A stretch of 10,432 nt of DNA, from the NCBI GenBank assembly GCA_946887155.1, contig CAMPKM010000071.1, positions 1-10,432 of the forward strand, read 5' to 3'. The position numbers were made by a program, and so were the translations under genes. Below the pieces are notes generated by a model. The model was not told the origin of the DNA. It searched no databases and saw only the letters and a list, made by a program, of their open reading frames with translations. Within the stretch, counting starts at the first letter, position 1; every line of letters begins with the position of its first letter. The stretch comes from an uncultured Gemmatimonadota bacterium (GTDB taxonomy: Bacteria; Gemmatimonadota; Gemmatimonadetes; Gemmatimonadales; Gemmatimonadaceae). Below, piece by piece: positions 1 to 8,950 of the stretch.

Positions 1-1
1 C

Positions 2-835
2 TCAAAGGCGCTGGCGGAGGCCGGGGCCCAGGTCTGCGCGGCGACCTGGCCGCCGGCCCTCAACATCTTCCGCACCCTCATGGAGCGCGGAAAGATCGAC
101 GACGCCCGGCGCCTGTCGAAGGGGGCGATGCTCGAGTTCGAACGGATCTACCCGCTCGACGCTGCCTTTGATTCGCTGGAAGACGTACCGGCGGAGATCC
201 GGGAGAACAAGCGGTACAAGGACATCGGCGATTTCTCGATCAGTGGGCTGGCGGCGAAAATGGAAGCCGATTTCGGTCCCGGTGGACTGGATATCCTCGT
301 GCACTCGCTGGCCAACGGCCCCGAGGTTCGCAAGGCACTGGTCGACACCACCCGCGCCGGGTACATGGCGGCGATCGGGGTGAGCGCGTACTCGATGGTG
401 TCGATGATGCGGAGTCTGGGGCCGCTGATGAATCGCGGTGGCAGCGCAATGTCGCTGTCCTACCTCGCCAGCGAACGCGCGGTGCCGTTCTACGGCGGCG
501 GCATGTCGTCGGCCAAGGCGGCGCTGGAGAGCGACACGCGGATGCTGGCATTCGAGGCAGGCCGCAAATGGGGCGTGCGCGTCAACACGATTTCCGCCGG
601 GCCATTTGCCTCACGAGCGGCGAGCGCGATCGGCGTCGTCGACCAGCTCGTGACGTTCTACGCCGCGAATTCACCCTTGCCGGAAGAGCTGACGGGCGAG
701 GAAGTCGGCAACGTGGCGGCATTCCTCGGAAGCCACCTCTCGTCAGGCATCACCGGGACGACGGTGTACGTCGACAAGGGATACCATGCGATGGGGATTG
801 CGGTGGCGGGGAAGGTGCCGAGAAGGGAGGACTAG
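2..835 (+). CDS. fabI: Enoyl-[acyl-carrier-protein] reductase (NADH), plant/chlamydia type, 5' end missing
   Basis: Catalyses the last, NADH-dependent reduction of the trans-2-enoyl-ACP intermediate in each cycle of type II fatty-acid synthesis, in the cytoplasm. The reading frame is open from the left edge; 26 codons precede the first ATG at 80, and they read as normal FabI sequence (SKALAEAG, then WPPALNIF), so that ATG is internal and roughly the first 20-40 residues, including the Gly-rich dinucleotide-binding start of the Rossmann fold, lie outside. The frame has the hallmarks of the ~300-residue plant/chlamydial/cyanobacterial subfamily: YPLDAAFDSLEDVP, DILVHSLANGPEV, SYLASERAVPFYGGGMSSAK, FEAGRKWGVRVNTISAGP. 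The active-site pair is visible as Tyr at 491-493 and Lys at 515-517, spaced Tyr-x7-Lys as in plant enzymes (E. coli FabI has x6); the second conserved Tyr is at 461-463. It ends in TAG, 10 bases from the convergent neighbour. Family assignment is very secure. Confidence 0.95.
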   Translation, partial: SKALAEAGAQVCAATWPPALNIFRTLMERGKIDDARRLSKGAMLEFERIYPLDAAFDSLEDVPAEIRENKRYKDIGDFSISGLAAKMEADFGPGGLDILVHSLANGPEVRKALVDTTRAGYMAAIGVSAYSMVSMMRSLGPLMNRGGSAMSLSYLASERAVPFYGGGMSSAKAALESDTRMLAFEAGRKWGVRVNTISAGPFASRAASAIGVVDQLVTFYAANSPLPEELTGEEVGNVAAFLGSHLSSGITGTTVYVDKGYHAMGIAVAGKVPRRED

Positions 836-845
836 CTCCCTCAGC

Positions 846-2003
846 TCACTTCTTCTTTCCAGAATCAGGTATGAACTGGAACTCGTGCTGCACCACCTGG
901 TGCACCGGGAAGCCGCCCCGGATCGCGGGCACGTAGATCGCAGTGGCAAGCGCTTCGCGCACCGTCTCGACGAACCCCGGGTGCGTGGCGTAGACGACGC
1001 TGATCCGGTCCGGATCCACCTCGCCCGAGGCGGTCACGATGAATTCGACCATCACCGACCCGCTGATCTGCGCCTCGTAGAGTGCGTCAGGGTACATCGG
1101 CCGCACCGGACGCGTGCTGTCCTGCCGGGCGGTGATGTCTACCTGGGCGGCGGTAAAGATCTGGCGGCTGTCGACCAGCTTGATGAGCTCCGCTGCGTTC
1201 GACGCGGCGTTAGGCTGCGTCCTTCGCGGCCGCCGCTCGCCTTCCTTCGACCAGATGATGATCATGCCGCAGGTGCGCTGCCCGATGCCAGGCGATACCG
1301 AGTAGCGTGGCGGGACGATCGATCCCGTGTAGACCTCCATCGCGGCGATCGATCGCGGAGAAATCGCGTCGATGTCGAACTCACCCGACGCCAGCGGCGA
1401 CCCATCCAGCACCGTCAGCGGCGCGCAGTTGCGCGATCCGCGGAACCGGAGCTGGTTGCGGATCACGCCTCGCGACGGCTGGATCGTCACACCCGGAATC
1501 ATCCGGAACATGTCGGTCATCATGCCGGGATTCCGCTTATCGATATCCTCGGCCGTGAAGAAATGCCCCGTGCCGACGTCCTTTCGCTGATAGAAACCCG
1601 CCCGCCATCCGGTCAGGTCGGTTCGGCCGGTGATGACGACGGGCGTGAGCGATACCTGAACCCGGGTGAGGGAGACTTCGAGCGGAACCGTCCTCCCGGC
1701 CAGGATGAGTAGCTCGACGGTGTCCGGCAGGTAGCCCAGGCGCCGAAAACGAAGGGCCAGCATTCCGGGCCGGATTTTGGCGAGCTCGAATTTTCCGCTC
1801 TCGTCCGTCTCGGCAATCAGTTGACTGCCAGGTATCGTGATCTGCGCGCCGATGATCGCCTGACCCAGGGAGTCGCGCACAATGCCGCTGATTCCGCCGA
1901 GTCCGAGGCTTCCCTCCTGAGCAGCGGCACTCACGCTGAAACAGGCCAGTGCTACGGCCACCAACCGGCGGTATGTACCACACCGTGTTTCGCGAAGGCG
2001 CAT
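846..2003 (-). CDS. Secreted protein: carboxypeptidase-regulatory-like + TonB-receptor plug-like + TonB C-terminal domain
   Basis: A 385-residue protein with a signal peptide (basic MRLRETRCGTYRR, hydrophobic core, likely cut after SAAA near residue 28). Residues 37-112 look like a CarboxypepD_reg-like beta-sandwich (GGISGIVRDSLGQAIIGA ... TDESGKFEL). Residues 120-252 resemble a TonB-dependent-receptor plug (MIPGVTIQ, LTVLDGSPL, ISPRSIAAMEVYTG, CGMIIIW) with two cysteines, C193 and C245, that could form a disulfide. A polar linker is followed at 300-379 by a TonB C-terminal-like domain (RPMYPDALYEAQISGSVMVE, TASGEVD, YVPAIRGGFPV). There is no beta-barrel and no second membrane helix, so it is neither a normal receptor nor a normal TonB. 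An in-frame ATG 15 codons upstream (2048) is less likely: the start at 2003 has an AAAGGA five bases upstream and puts the signal peptide at the true N-terminus. It is divergent from the deacylase gene and convergent with fabI. Domain calls are by motif only; role unknown, perhaps a periplasmic partner in TonB-type transport or a scaffold. Confidence 0.8.
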   Translation of the reverse strand: MRLRETRCGTYRRLVAVALACFSVSAAAQEGSLGLGGISGIVRDSLGQAIIGAQITIPGSQLIAETDESGKFELAKIRPGMLALRFRRLGYLPDTVELLILAGRTVPLEVSLTRVQVSLTPVVITGRTDLTGWRAGFYQRKDVGTGHFFTAEDIDKRNPGMMTDMFRMIPGVTIQPSRGVIRNQLRFRGSRNCAPLTVLDGSPLASGEFDIDAISPRSIAAMEVYTGSIVPPRYSVSPGIGQRTCGMIIIWSKEGERRPRRTQPNAASNAAELIKLVDSRQIFTAAQVDITARQDSTRPVRPMYPDALYEAQISGSVMVEFIVTASGEVDPDRISVVYATHPGFVETVREALATAIYVPAIRGGFPVHQVVQHEFQFIPDSGKKK

Positions 2004-2233
2004 GGAGGTCCTTTCAGTTTCCCCGAATAGCCCGCAAGCGGGGTCCAAGTTCCTCCCCTACAGTATTTGACACTGGCGATCGTGGAAAGAGTGAACCCCG
2101 CACCTCCCATTCGATCAATCCTGTCCAAGTCGAAGGCCGCGCTTCAACCGAACGCCATGGCTGCAAAAGGCTTAGCACTCTCCATCTACTGGACGGCGTC
2201 CCATTCGGTCACCAGCCTTCGCGACAAGATTTA
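2004..2233. other. Divergent intergenic region between the plug/TonB fusion and the deacylase
   Basis: This 230-base stretch should carry the promoters of both flanking genes. A TTGACA word lies on the plus strand at 2067-2072, but no TATAAT-like partner stands 16-18 bases downstream, so I do not call a promoter. One reading frame happens to stay open across it and joins the deacylase frame, but the codons there do not resemble that family. I see no RNA gene or repeat here. Confidence 0.5.
2009..2014 (-). promoter_or_regulatory. Ribosome binding site for the plug/TonB fusion gene
   Basis: Reads AAAGGA on the minus strand, five bases before the ATG at 2003-2001. It decides for this start over the in-frame ATG at 2048. 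Confidence 0.6.
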
Positions 2234-3841
2234 ATGCGATCTTTACGTCTGTTCATACCGAGCCTGTCCATGCCGCCCGCCCTTTCCGCCATGATGCTGC
2301 TCAAGATTGCTCTCGCGACCTCGCTCGTTCAGGGCTCCGACTCCGTCGACATCCTCATTCGCCGCGGTACGGTCCATGATGGGTCGGGCACACCGGGCCG
2401 GATTACGGACGTTGGTGTTCGCGCGGATCGCGTCGTATTCGTCGGAGACGCTGCGCAGGCGCGGGTGCTGGCCAGGCGGACCATCGACGCCCGGGGCCTC
2501 ATCGTCGCTCCCGGCTTCATAGACCCTCACAACCACCTGCTGGCCAACCTGCCTGACGTGAATCCGCAGGTCCGGCGCGCCGAGGCAGCGTTGATGCAGG
2601 GCATTACGACCATGACAATGGGGCCGGATGGTCGCGGACCGTTCGACGTCGCGCGGGTCATGGCCGAATCGGAACGAGCCGGAATCGGCACGAACGTGTT
2701 CACGCTGGTTGGATTCGGCGACGTGCGCGGCAACGTCATGGGCAATTCGGCGGCAAAGGCAACGCCGGCGCAGGTCGACAGCATGCGCAAGTTGATCGAC
2801 AAGGCGATGCGCGAGGGCGCGTATGGTGTCGGCTCGGGATTGTTCTACGCGCCGCAGAGCTACTCCACCACCGACGAAGTCATTTCGGTCATCTCGGCGG
2901 CGAAACCGTATGGCGGGGTGTACGACACGCACCAGCGCGACGAAAGTTCGTACACGATCGGGCTGTTGAACTCCGTCCGTGAAGCAATCCGTATCGGGCG
3001 TGAGTCGGGATTGACCACGAACCTGGGCCACGTCAAGGCGTTAGGCGTCGACGTCTGGGGCTACGCGGACAGCGTGATCCGGCTGATGCGTGAGGCGCGG
3101 GCCGGCGGCCACATGGTCGTGGCGGACCAGTATCCCTGGACCGCGAGTGGCACCGGGTTGAGCGCCGCATTGCTGCCACGCTGGGTGCAGAGCGGCGGCC
3201 GCGATTCGATGCAGGCACGCATGGGCGATCCGTCGCAGCGCGAACGCATCCTGTCGGAAATGCGCGACAATCTCCGCCGGCGAGGTGGTGACAGCACACT
3301 ACTCCTCATCAATGGAGGCGCGGCTGCCCGGCCGTTCATCGGCAAGACGCTGAAACAGGCAGCCGCGGAGAAACGCATGCCGGCCGTGGAAACCGCGCTG
3401 GAGATGATCCGCAATGGGCTCGACATGGGTGTGGCGTCGTTCAACATGACCGAGCGCGATATCGAGACGTTCATGAAGGACCCGTTCGTGATGACGAGCT
3501 CCGATGGATCTGGCGGTCATCCGCGCCTCTACGGAACGTACCCGCGCAAGATCCGGAACTACGTGCTGGACAAGCCCGTCATCACGATGGAGCGGATGGT
3601 GCAGGCATCGTCGCGACAGGTGGCGGAGGTCTACGGTATCCGCGAGCGCGGATCGATCACGGTCGGCAATTTCGCCGATGTGATCGTCTTTGATCCGGCG
3701 ACGATCCGCGAGCAGGCCACGTACGTCGAGCCGACGCGCCTCAGTGTGGGAATGCGATGGGTGCTGGTAAACGGCCAGCTCGCGGTCTCCGACGGCCAGC
3801 CTACCGGGGTGCTCGCCGGCCGCGGCCTCCGCCAGCGCTGA
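2234..3841 (+). CDS. Exported N-acyl-D-amino-acid deacylase (D-aminoacylase) family amidohydrolase
   Basis: A 535-residue metal-dependent hydrolase of the amidohydrolase superfamily; characterised relatives remove the acyl group from N-acyl-D-amino acids. The N-terminus (about 1-34, ending LATSLVQG) looks like a signal peptide, so it probably acts in the periplasm. Family landmarks in order: DILIRRGTVHDGSG (start of the composite beta domain), GFIDPHNH with metal ligands H99 and H101, QGITTMTMG, THQRDE with H233, LGHVKALG with H266, ADQYPW, SSDGSGGHPR with catalytic Asp D424, then RGSITVGNFADVIVFDP and WVLVNGQLAV closing the beta domain. Known D-aminoacylases have a bridging Cys in a GNCG motif; here the aligned motif is GPDG, putting Asp132 at that position. 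Start is uncertain: ATGs at 2234, 2270 and 2291 are all in frame and none has a good ribosome site; 2234 gives the most complete signal peptide. The stop codon touches a REP-like hairpin. True substrate unknown; a dipeptidase or related N-acyl hydrolase is possible. Confidence 0.88.
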   Translation: MRSLRLFIPSLSMPPALSAMMLLKIALATSLVQGSDSVDILIRRGTVHDGSGTPGRITDVGVRADRVVFVGDAAQARVLARRTIDARGLIVAPGFIDPHNHLLANLPDVNPQVRRAEAALMQGITTMTMGPDGRGPFDVARVMAESERAGIGTNVFTLVGFGDVRGNVMGNSAAKATPAQVDSMRKLIDKAMREGAYGVGSGLFYAPQSYSTTDEVISVISAAKPYGGVYDTHQRDESSYTIGLLNSVREAIRIGRESGLTTNLGHVKALGVDVWGYADSVIRLMREARAGGHMVVADQYPWTASGTGLSAALLPRWVQSGGRDSMQARMGDPSQRERILSEMRDNLRRRGGDSTLLLINGGAAARPFIGKTLKQAAAEKRMPAVETALEMIRNGLDMGVASFNMTERDIETFMKDPFVMTSSDGSGGHPRLYGTYPRKIRNYVLDKPVITMERMVQASSRQVAEVYGIRERGSITVGNFADVIVFDPATIREQATYVEPTRLSVGMRWVLVNGQLAVSDGQPTGVLAGRGLRQR

Positions 3842-3880
3842 AAAAGGGGTCAGACACCTTTATTGGGGTCTGACCCCAAT
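3841..3880. terminator. REP-like hairpin acting as a terminator between convergent genes
   Basis: GGGGTCAGAC (3846-3855) pairs perfectly with GTCTGACCCC (3868-3877); after one A/G mismatch two more C-G pairs close a TTTATT loop. The inner GGGGTCTGACCCC is itself palindromic. On the minus strand the stem is followed by TTTTT (3845-3841), the classic form of an intrinsic terminator for the lipoprotein gene ending at 3890; for plus-strand transcripts the tract after the stem is only AATTCT, so it would be weaker. The deacylase stop codon (3839-3841) abuts it. From memory, GGGGTCAGAC/GTCTGACCCC hairpins are spread through many environmental genomes near REP-associated (Y1-type) transposases, so this may be an inserted REP-type element co-opted as a terminator; no transposase is present here. 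Confidence 0.75.
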
Positions 3881-3889
3881 TCTCCGGGC

Positions 3890-4318
3890 CTAACGACGAA
3901 CCGGCGCCGTGATCCGCAGGATCACCGTTGGCACCGAGTTCCGGTACCGCCGCTCATGACGCCGCCAGTCGTAGTCCGCGTCCCAGGCGTTGTTGTTGTA
4001 CAGGATGAACGCTCCCCGCGGCGCCCGGCCATACAACCGGTCGCACCGTACCGGCGCCGGCTGATGACCCGGCGGACGACCCACGTACCACAGACGACAG
4101 GCGCCAGCCGGCGGATAATGGCCCCGCGGCACCCGCAACGTCCGGTATCCGCGATACCCATCGTCCCGATCACGGCGACCGCGCCCTCGCCGATCCGGAT
4201 ACCCCCGGTCATCATCCACCACGATGACATCCGGCCGGTCGCCAATGACGACCGGGTACCGACTTCCCCCACATCCCATCAGGCCCGCCACCGCCAGAAC
4301 ATACAAAGGCATCTTCAT
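3890..4318 (-). CDS. Small putative lipoprotein, basic Arg/Gly/Asp-rich, function unknown
   Basis: Encodes 142 residues. The N-terminus MKMPLYVLAVAGLMGC is a short lipoprotein signal with the lipobox cysteine at residue 16 (LMGC; Met at -2 is unusual but tolerated), so the protein is probably anchored in the inner or outer membrane. Residues 35-60 form a low-complexity stretch of Asp, Arg, Gly and Tyr. Residues 72-107 carry a motif I recognise only as a recurring one in uncharacterised envelope proteins: GACRLWYVGRPPGHQP, then a second Cys (C92), then PRGAFILY; C74 and C92 may pair. The tail is rich in Arg, Trp and Tyr. The start at 4318 is preferred over an in-frame ATG at 4348 because a GGGAG site lies seven bases upstream and the signal then begins at residue 1. 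The stop codon lies inside a CGTTAGG word. No function can be assigned; translation in this frame gives the only credible signal sequence in the region. Confidence 0.72.
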   Translation of the reverse strand: MKMPLYVLAVAGLMGCGGSRYPVVIGDRPDVIVVDDDRGYPDRRGRGRRDRDDGYRGYRTLRVPRGHYPPAGACRLWYVGRPPGHQPAPVRCDRLYGRAPRGAFILYNNNAWDADYDWRRHERRYRNSVPTVILRITAPVRR

Positions 4319-4325
4319 TGCATAT

Positions 4326-4330
4326 CTCCC
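4326..4330 (-). promoter_or_regulatory. Ribosome binding site for the lipoprotein gene
   Basis: Reads GGGAG on the minus strand, seven bases before the ATG at 4318-4316. It supports this start rather than the upstream in-frame ATG at 4348. Confidence 0.55.
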
Positions 4331-4479
4331 GCCTGGGTTCACTTTCATCCTATGCAGGGGGCGTGCAACTGCCTCAAGTCATTGCCTCACAAGGAGTTGA
4401 ATCCAGTCGGCGTCCCGTGTTCCGGACGACCGGCCGACCTCCCGGGTGGACAACTTGCCCCCGCGCGCGCCGCGGCAAA

Positions 4480-4499
4480 TGTGACACGAGAGAGTCACA
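4480..4499. promoter_or_regulatory. Spaced inverted repeat, possible operator
   Basis: TGTGAC (4480-4485) and GTCACA (4494-4499) are perfect inverted copies separated by eight bases. Half-site spacing of about 14 bases centre to centre could suit a dimeric regulator. It superficially recalls CRP/FNR half-sites (TGTGA/TCACA), but the gap between those is ten bases instead of six. Confidence 0.4.
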
Positions 4500-4533
4500 C
4501 GCCTAACGAACCCGATCCACATTGCTCCCCCGG

Positions 4534-4561
4534 GGCCGGGTTTTCACTCGAAAAACCGGCC
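4534..4561. repeat. Strong hairpin upstream of the Ser/Thr kinase
   Basis: GGCCGG (4534-4539) pairs with CCGGCC (4556-4561) and TTTT (4541-4544) with AAAA (4551-4554), with one G/A mismatch between them and a six-base loop: ten pairs out of eleven. It lies about 130 bases before the kinase start, so it could be a 5'-leader structure, an attenuator or terminator-like element, or a protein-binding palindrome. Confidence 0.5.
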
Positions 4562-4651
4562 AGGACGACTATTCCCGAGGGCGGTTCCGGTCGCATCTTA
4601 GATGGTTCGAAAACCGCACTCAGCCGCCAGTCCAGTGATCAGGAAAGCCAC

Positions 4652-4692
4652 GTGAAGGCATCGCAGTCCCAGGGTTGCCGGGCAGTACCCAG

Positions 4693-4696
<4 letters not shown>
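4652..4696 (+). CDS. Possible 14-codon leader peptide overlapping the kinase start
   Basis: GTG at 4652 sits seven bases after AGGA (4641-4644), the best ribosome site in the area, and opens a 14-codon frame (ending GCRAVPR) that stops at TGA 4694-4696. That stop overlaps the GTG (4693-4695) that best fits the kinase start, giving a GTGA overlap typical of translational coupling. The kinase itself has no well-placed ribosome site, so coupling would explain how it is translated. The peptide is too short to judge by coding character and could be chance. Confidence 0.35.
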
Positions 4697-7419
<2,723 letters not shown>

Positions 7420-7450
7420 ATTCAGTTATTCTGCCAGACAGGACAACATT

Positions 7451-7857
7451 GGGCCTTCCAGGTTCAGCGTGGGTGAGAGGATTGGTGTTCGGACGAACGG
7501 ATGAGCGCGGCGGTCAACAGCTGGAGAACCGAGTCGCCGCGGATAACTCGAATCGACGCGGATTTCATGTCGGTTCGCTCCACCCTCGAGACCAGCTGCC
7601 CCCGGCGCCTGGACGCGGGCTTTCGTTGAATGGTGGATCCTGCGAAATCGCGACTGTTCACGATTGAGCGGCGCCTTTCCCACGTGTTGTCCATCCGGTG
7701 TTCGACGACGTCAAATTGCTCCGACGAGCCAAGCGGCATGAGATCCGCGCAAATTCGTGTTATCCGCTGCGACTCGGTTCTCATGCCGTTGACGTGGCGC
7801 GCCCATCCGCCGAAGCGAAGACCAATCTCACTACCCACTCCGAACGCGGAAAACCCA
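7451..7857. repeat. Long imperfect inverted repeat filling the intergenic region (foldback/MITE-like)
   Basis: The left arm (7451-7569), read on the minus strand, matches the right arm (7737-7857). The inner 57 bases match at about 48 positions (for example TTATCCG and CGACTCGGTTCTC in both); outward the match weakens but keeps blocks such as ACCAAT and GGAAGGCCCA/GGAAAACCCA, with small indels. Within each arm, ten-base quasi-repeats are visible (ATCCGCG, ATTCG, ATCCGC). The ~167-base centre is only weakly self-complementary. Frames open here on both strands encode the same string (SIRVIRGDSV / QIRVIRCDSV) only because of the repeat. The element occupies nearly all of the 442 bases between the kinase stop (7419) and the next start (7862); I see no gene in it. 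Confidence 0.7.
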
Positions 7858-7861
7858 TCAA

Positions 7862-8902
7862 ATGAAAGTAGGACTTGTTGGATTTGCAGGATCCGGGAAG
7901 ACCACCGTCTTCAACATCATGACAGGGCAACAGGTCCCGGTCGGATTCGGGGGCGAAGTGCGACTTGGCGTCGTGAGGGTGCCTGACGAGCGCATCGACG
8001 CGCTGTCGAGGATCTTCAAGCCGAAAAAGACGACGTACGCCGAGATCAGCTTCTGCGACGTGCCCGGCGAGCACGGCGCGGACAAGAAGGGACTGTCGAC
8101 GAAGTCCCTCCAGCAGATCCGCGACCAGGAAGCGCTCTGCCTCGTGCTTCGCGATTTCGACAATCCGGCTGTGGAAGGCAAGCCTGACCCGCTCGCGGAT
8201 CTCGAAGCGTTTCACACGGAATGCCTGTTCGCCGACCTGGAGCTCATCGAGCGCAGGCTGGCTCGCGCGAAAAAGGAGAAGACCGCCCCCGACGAGGTCG
8301 CGCGATTCGAGCTCATGAAGGGCGTACTGGAGGACAACCGGCCGCTTCGGACGGTTCCGGCAAGGGATCTCGACCGGGGCCAGCTGAAGAACTACGTCTT
8401 TCTCACCGATCGGCCGTTGCTGGTGGCGGTCAATCGTGACGAATCGCGCGTCGCCGAGCCGATGCCGGAGGCGTTAGGCACGCGGATCGCGGCGCTGGAG
8501 GCCGGCGGGTTGGTGCTGTCGGCCAGCGTTGAGGCAGAGATTGCGGGCCTCGCGCCTGACGAGCAGCAGGCATTTCTCGCCGACCTCGGCGTGGCCGAGT
8601 CCGCGCTGACGCGGTTCATCCGTGCCGCGTACGGGCTGCTGGACCTGATCTCCTTTTTCACGGTCGGCGAAGATGAGGTGCGCGCCTGGACGATCCGGCG
8701 CGGTACCAACGCACGGGTTGCCGCTGGCCGCATTCATTCAGACCTCGAGCGTGGATTCATCCGGGCCGAAGTGATCCCCTACGACGTGTTCGTGAAACAC
8801 GGGTCCGAGCCCGCGGTCAAGGAAGCGGGGAAGCTCCAGGTGGAGGGGAAGGAGTACATCGTCTCCGACGGCGACATCATGCACGTGCGGTTCAACGTCT
8901 AG
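7862..8902 (+). CDS. Divergent YchF/OLA1-family P-loop NTPase with C-terminal TGS-like (DUF933) domain
   Basis: A 346-residue cytoplasmic nucleotide hydrolase of the Obg/YchF group. The P-loop is GFAGSGKT (7-14) and the G3 motif DVPG (66-69). At the base-recognition position it has NRDE (191-194), i.e. NxxE instead of NKxD, as in YchF, where this change goes with ATP use; the same preference here is inference. Residues 125-160 look helical or coiled-coil. The C-terminus (262-345) is the strongest match: LLDLISFFTVGEDEVRAWTI, AAGRIHSDLERGFIRAEV, EAGKLQVEGKEYIVSDGD, HVRFNV, closely like the end of E. coli YchF. It differs from true YchF in the N-terminal half: GSGKTT replaces NVGKST, and the NFPF(C/A)TIEPN block after the P-loop is absent, so it is probably a paralogue. 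YchF binds ribosomes and affects stress responses; this protein's role is unknown. The start is the ATG right after the inverted repeat, with only a weak ribosome site. Probably co-transcribed with the kinase 35 bases downstream. Confidence 0.85.
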   Translation: MKVGLVGFAGSGKTTVFNIMTGQQVPVGFGGEVRLGVVRVPDERIDALSRIFKPKKTTYAEISFCDVPGEHGADKKGLSTKSLQQIRDQEALCLVLRDFDNPAVEGKPDPLADLEAFHTECLFADLELIERRLARAKKEKTAPDEVARFELMKGVLEDNRPLRTVPARDLDRGQLKNYVFLTDRPLLVAVNRDESRVAEPMPEALGTRIAALEAGGLVLSASVEAEIAGLAPDEQQAFLADLGVAESALTRFIRAAYGLLDLISFFTVGEDEVRAWTIRRGTNARVAAGRIHSDLERGFIRAEVIPYDVFVKHGSEPAVKEAGKLQVEGKEYIVSDGDIMHVRFNV

Positions 8903-8909
8903 TGCGGAA

Positions 8910-8950
8910 CCCCGGATAGCACGACATCTTACCGGTTGTGAACTCCGGGG
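8910..8950 (+). promoter_or_regulatory. Inverted repeat bracketing the second kinase start codon
   Basis: CCCCGGA (8910-8916) and TCCGGGG (8944-8950) are perfect inverted copies with 27 bases between them, and the GTG start at 8938 lies in the loop. In mRNA this could form a seven-pair stem affecting initiation. Seven GC-rich pairs can arise by chance at this composition. Confidence 0.3.

Larger units (their letters stand above)
4319..4692. other. Divergent intergenic region between lipoprotein and Ser/Thr kinase
   Basis: A 374-base non-coding stretch expected to hold promoters for both directions. It contains a spaced inverted repeat (4480-4499), a CGTTAGG-family word on the minus strand (4502-4508), a strong hairpin (4534-4561) and a good ribosome site at 4641-4644 before a possible leader peptide. 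A plus-strand frame is open through most of it, but its codons look like random GC-rich sequence. No convincing -35/-10 pair was found. Confidence 0.6.

Noticed and set aside
786..1712. Plus-strand open frame of 308 codons starting inside the fabI end
   Set aside because: Arg/Asp/His-rich antisense shadow of the plug/TonB gene, which has clear domains on the minus strand.
2060..2100. Sigma-70 promoter around TTGACA at 2067
   Set aside because: No acceptable -10 element 16-18 bases downstream on the plus strand, and the minus-strand candidate (TTTCCA/TACTGT) matches poorly.
1949..2233. N-terminal extension of the deacylase frame back to 1949
   Set aside because: The extension overlaps the start of the divergent plug/TonB gene, reads as low-information sequence and would bury the signal peptide; the family begins near DILIRRG.
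4480..4499. CRP/FNR-type binding site
   Set aside because: The half-sites TGTGA and TCACA are ten bases apart; the CRP site requires six, so only a generic inverted repeat is reported.
4675..4692. TTG at 4675 as the kinase start
   Set aside because: The only SD-like bases (AGGG) are directly adjacent with no spacing; GTG 4693 gives the usual zinc-ribbon N-terminus. It cannot be fully excluded.
7464..7986. Two open frames in the kinase-NTPase gap sharing an IRVIRxDSV string
   Set aside because: The shared peptide comes from the inverted repeat read on opposite strands; no domain, no ribosome site, and the plus-strand one overlaps the NTPase gene.
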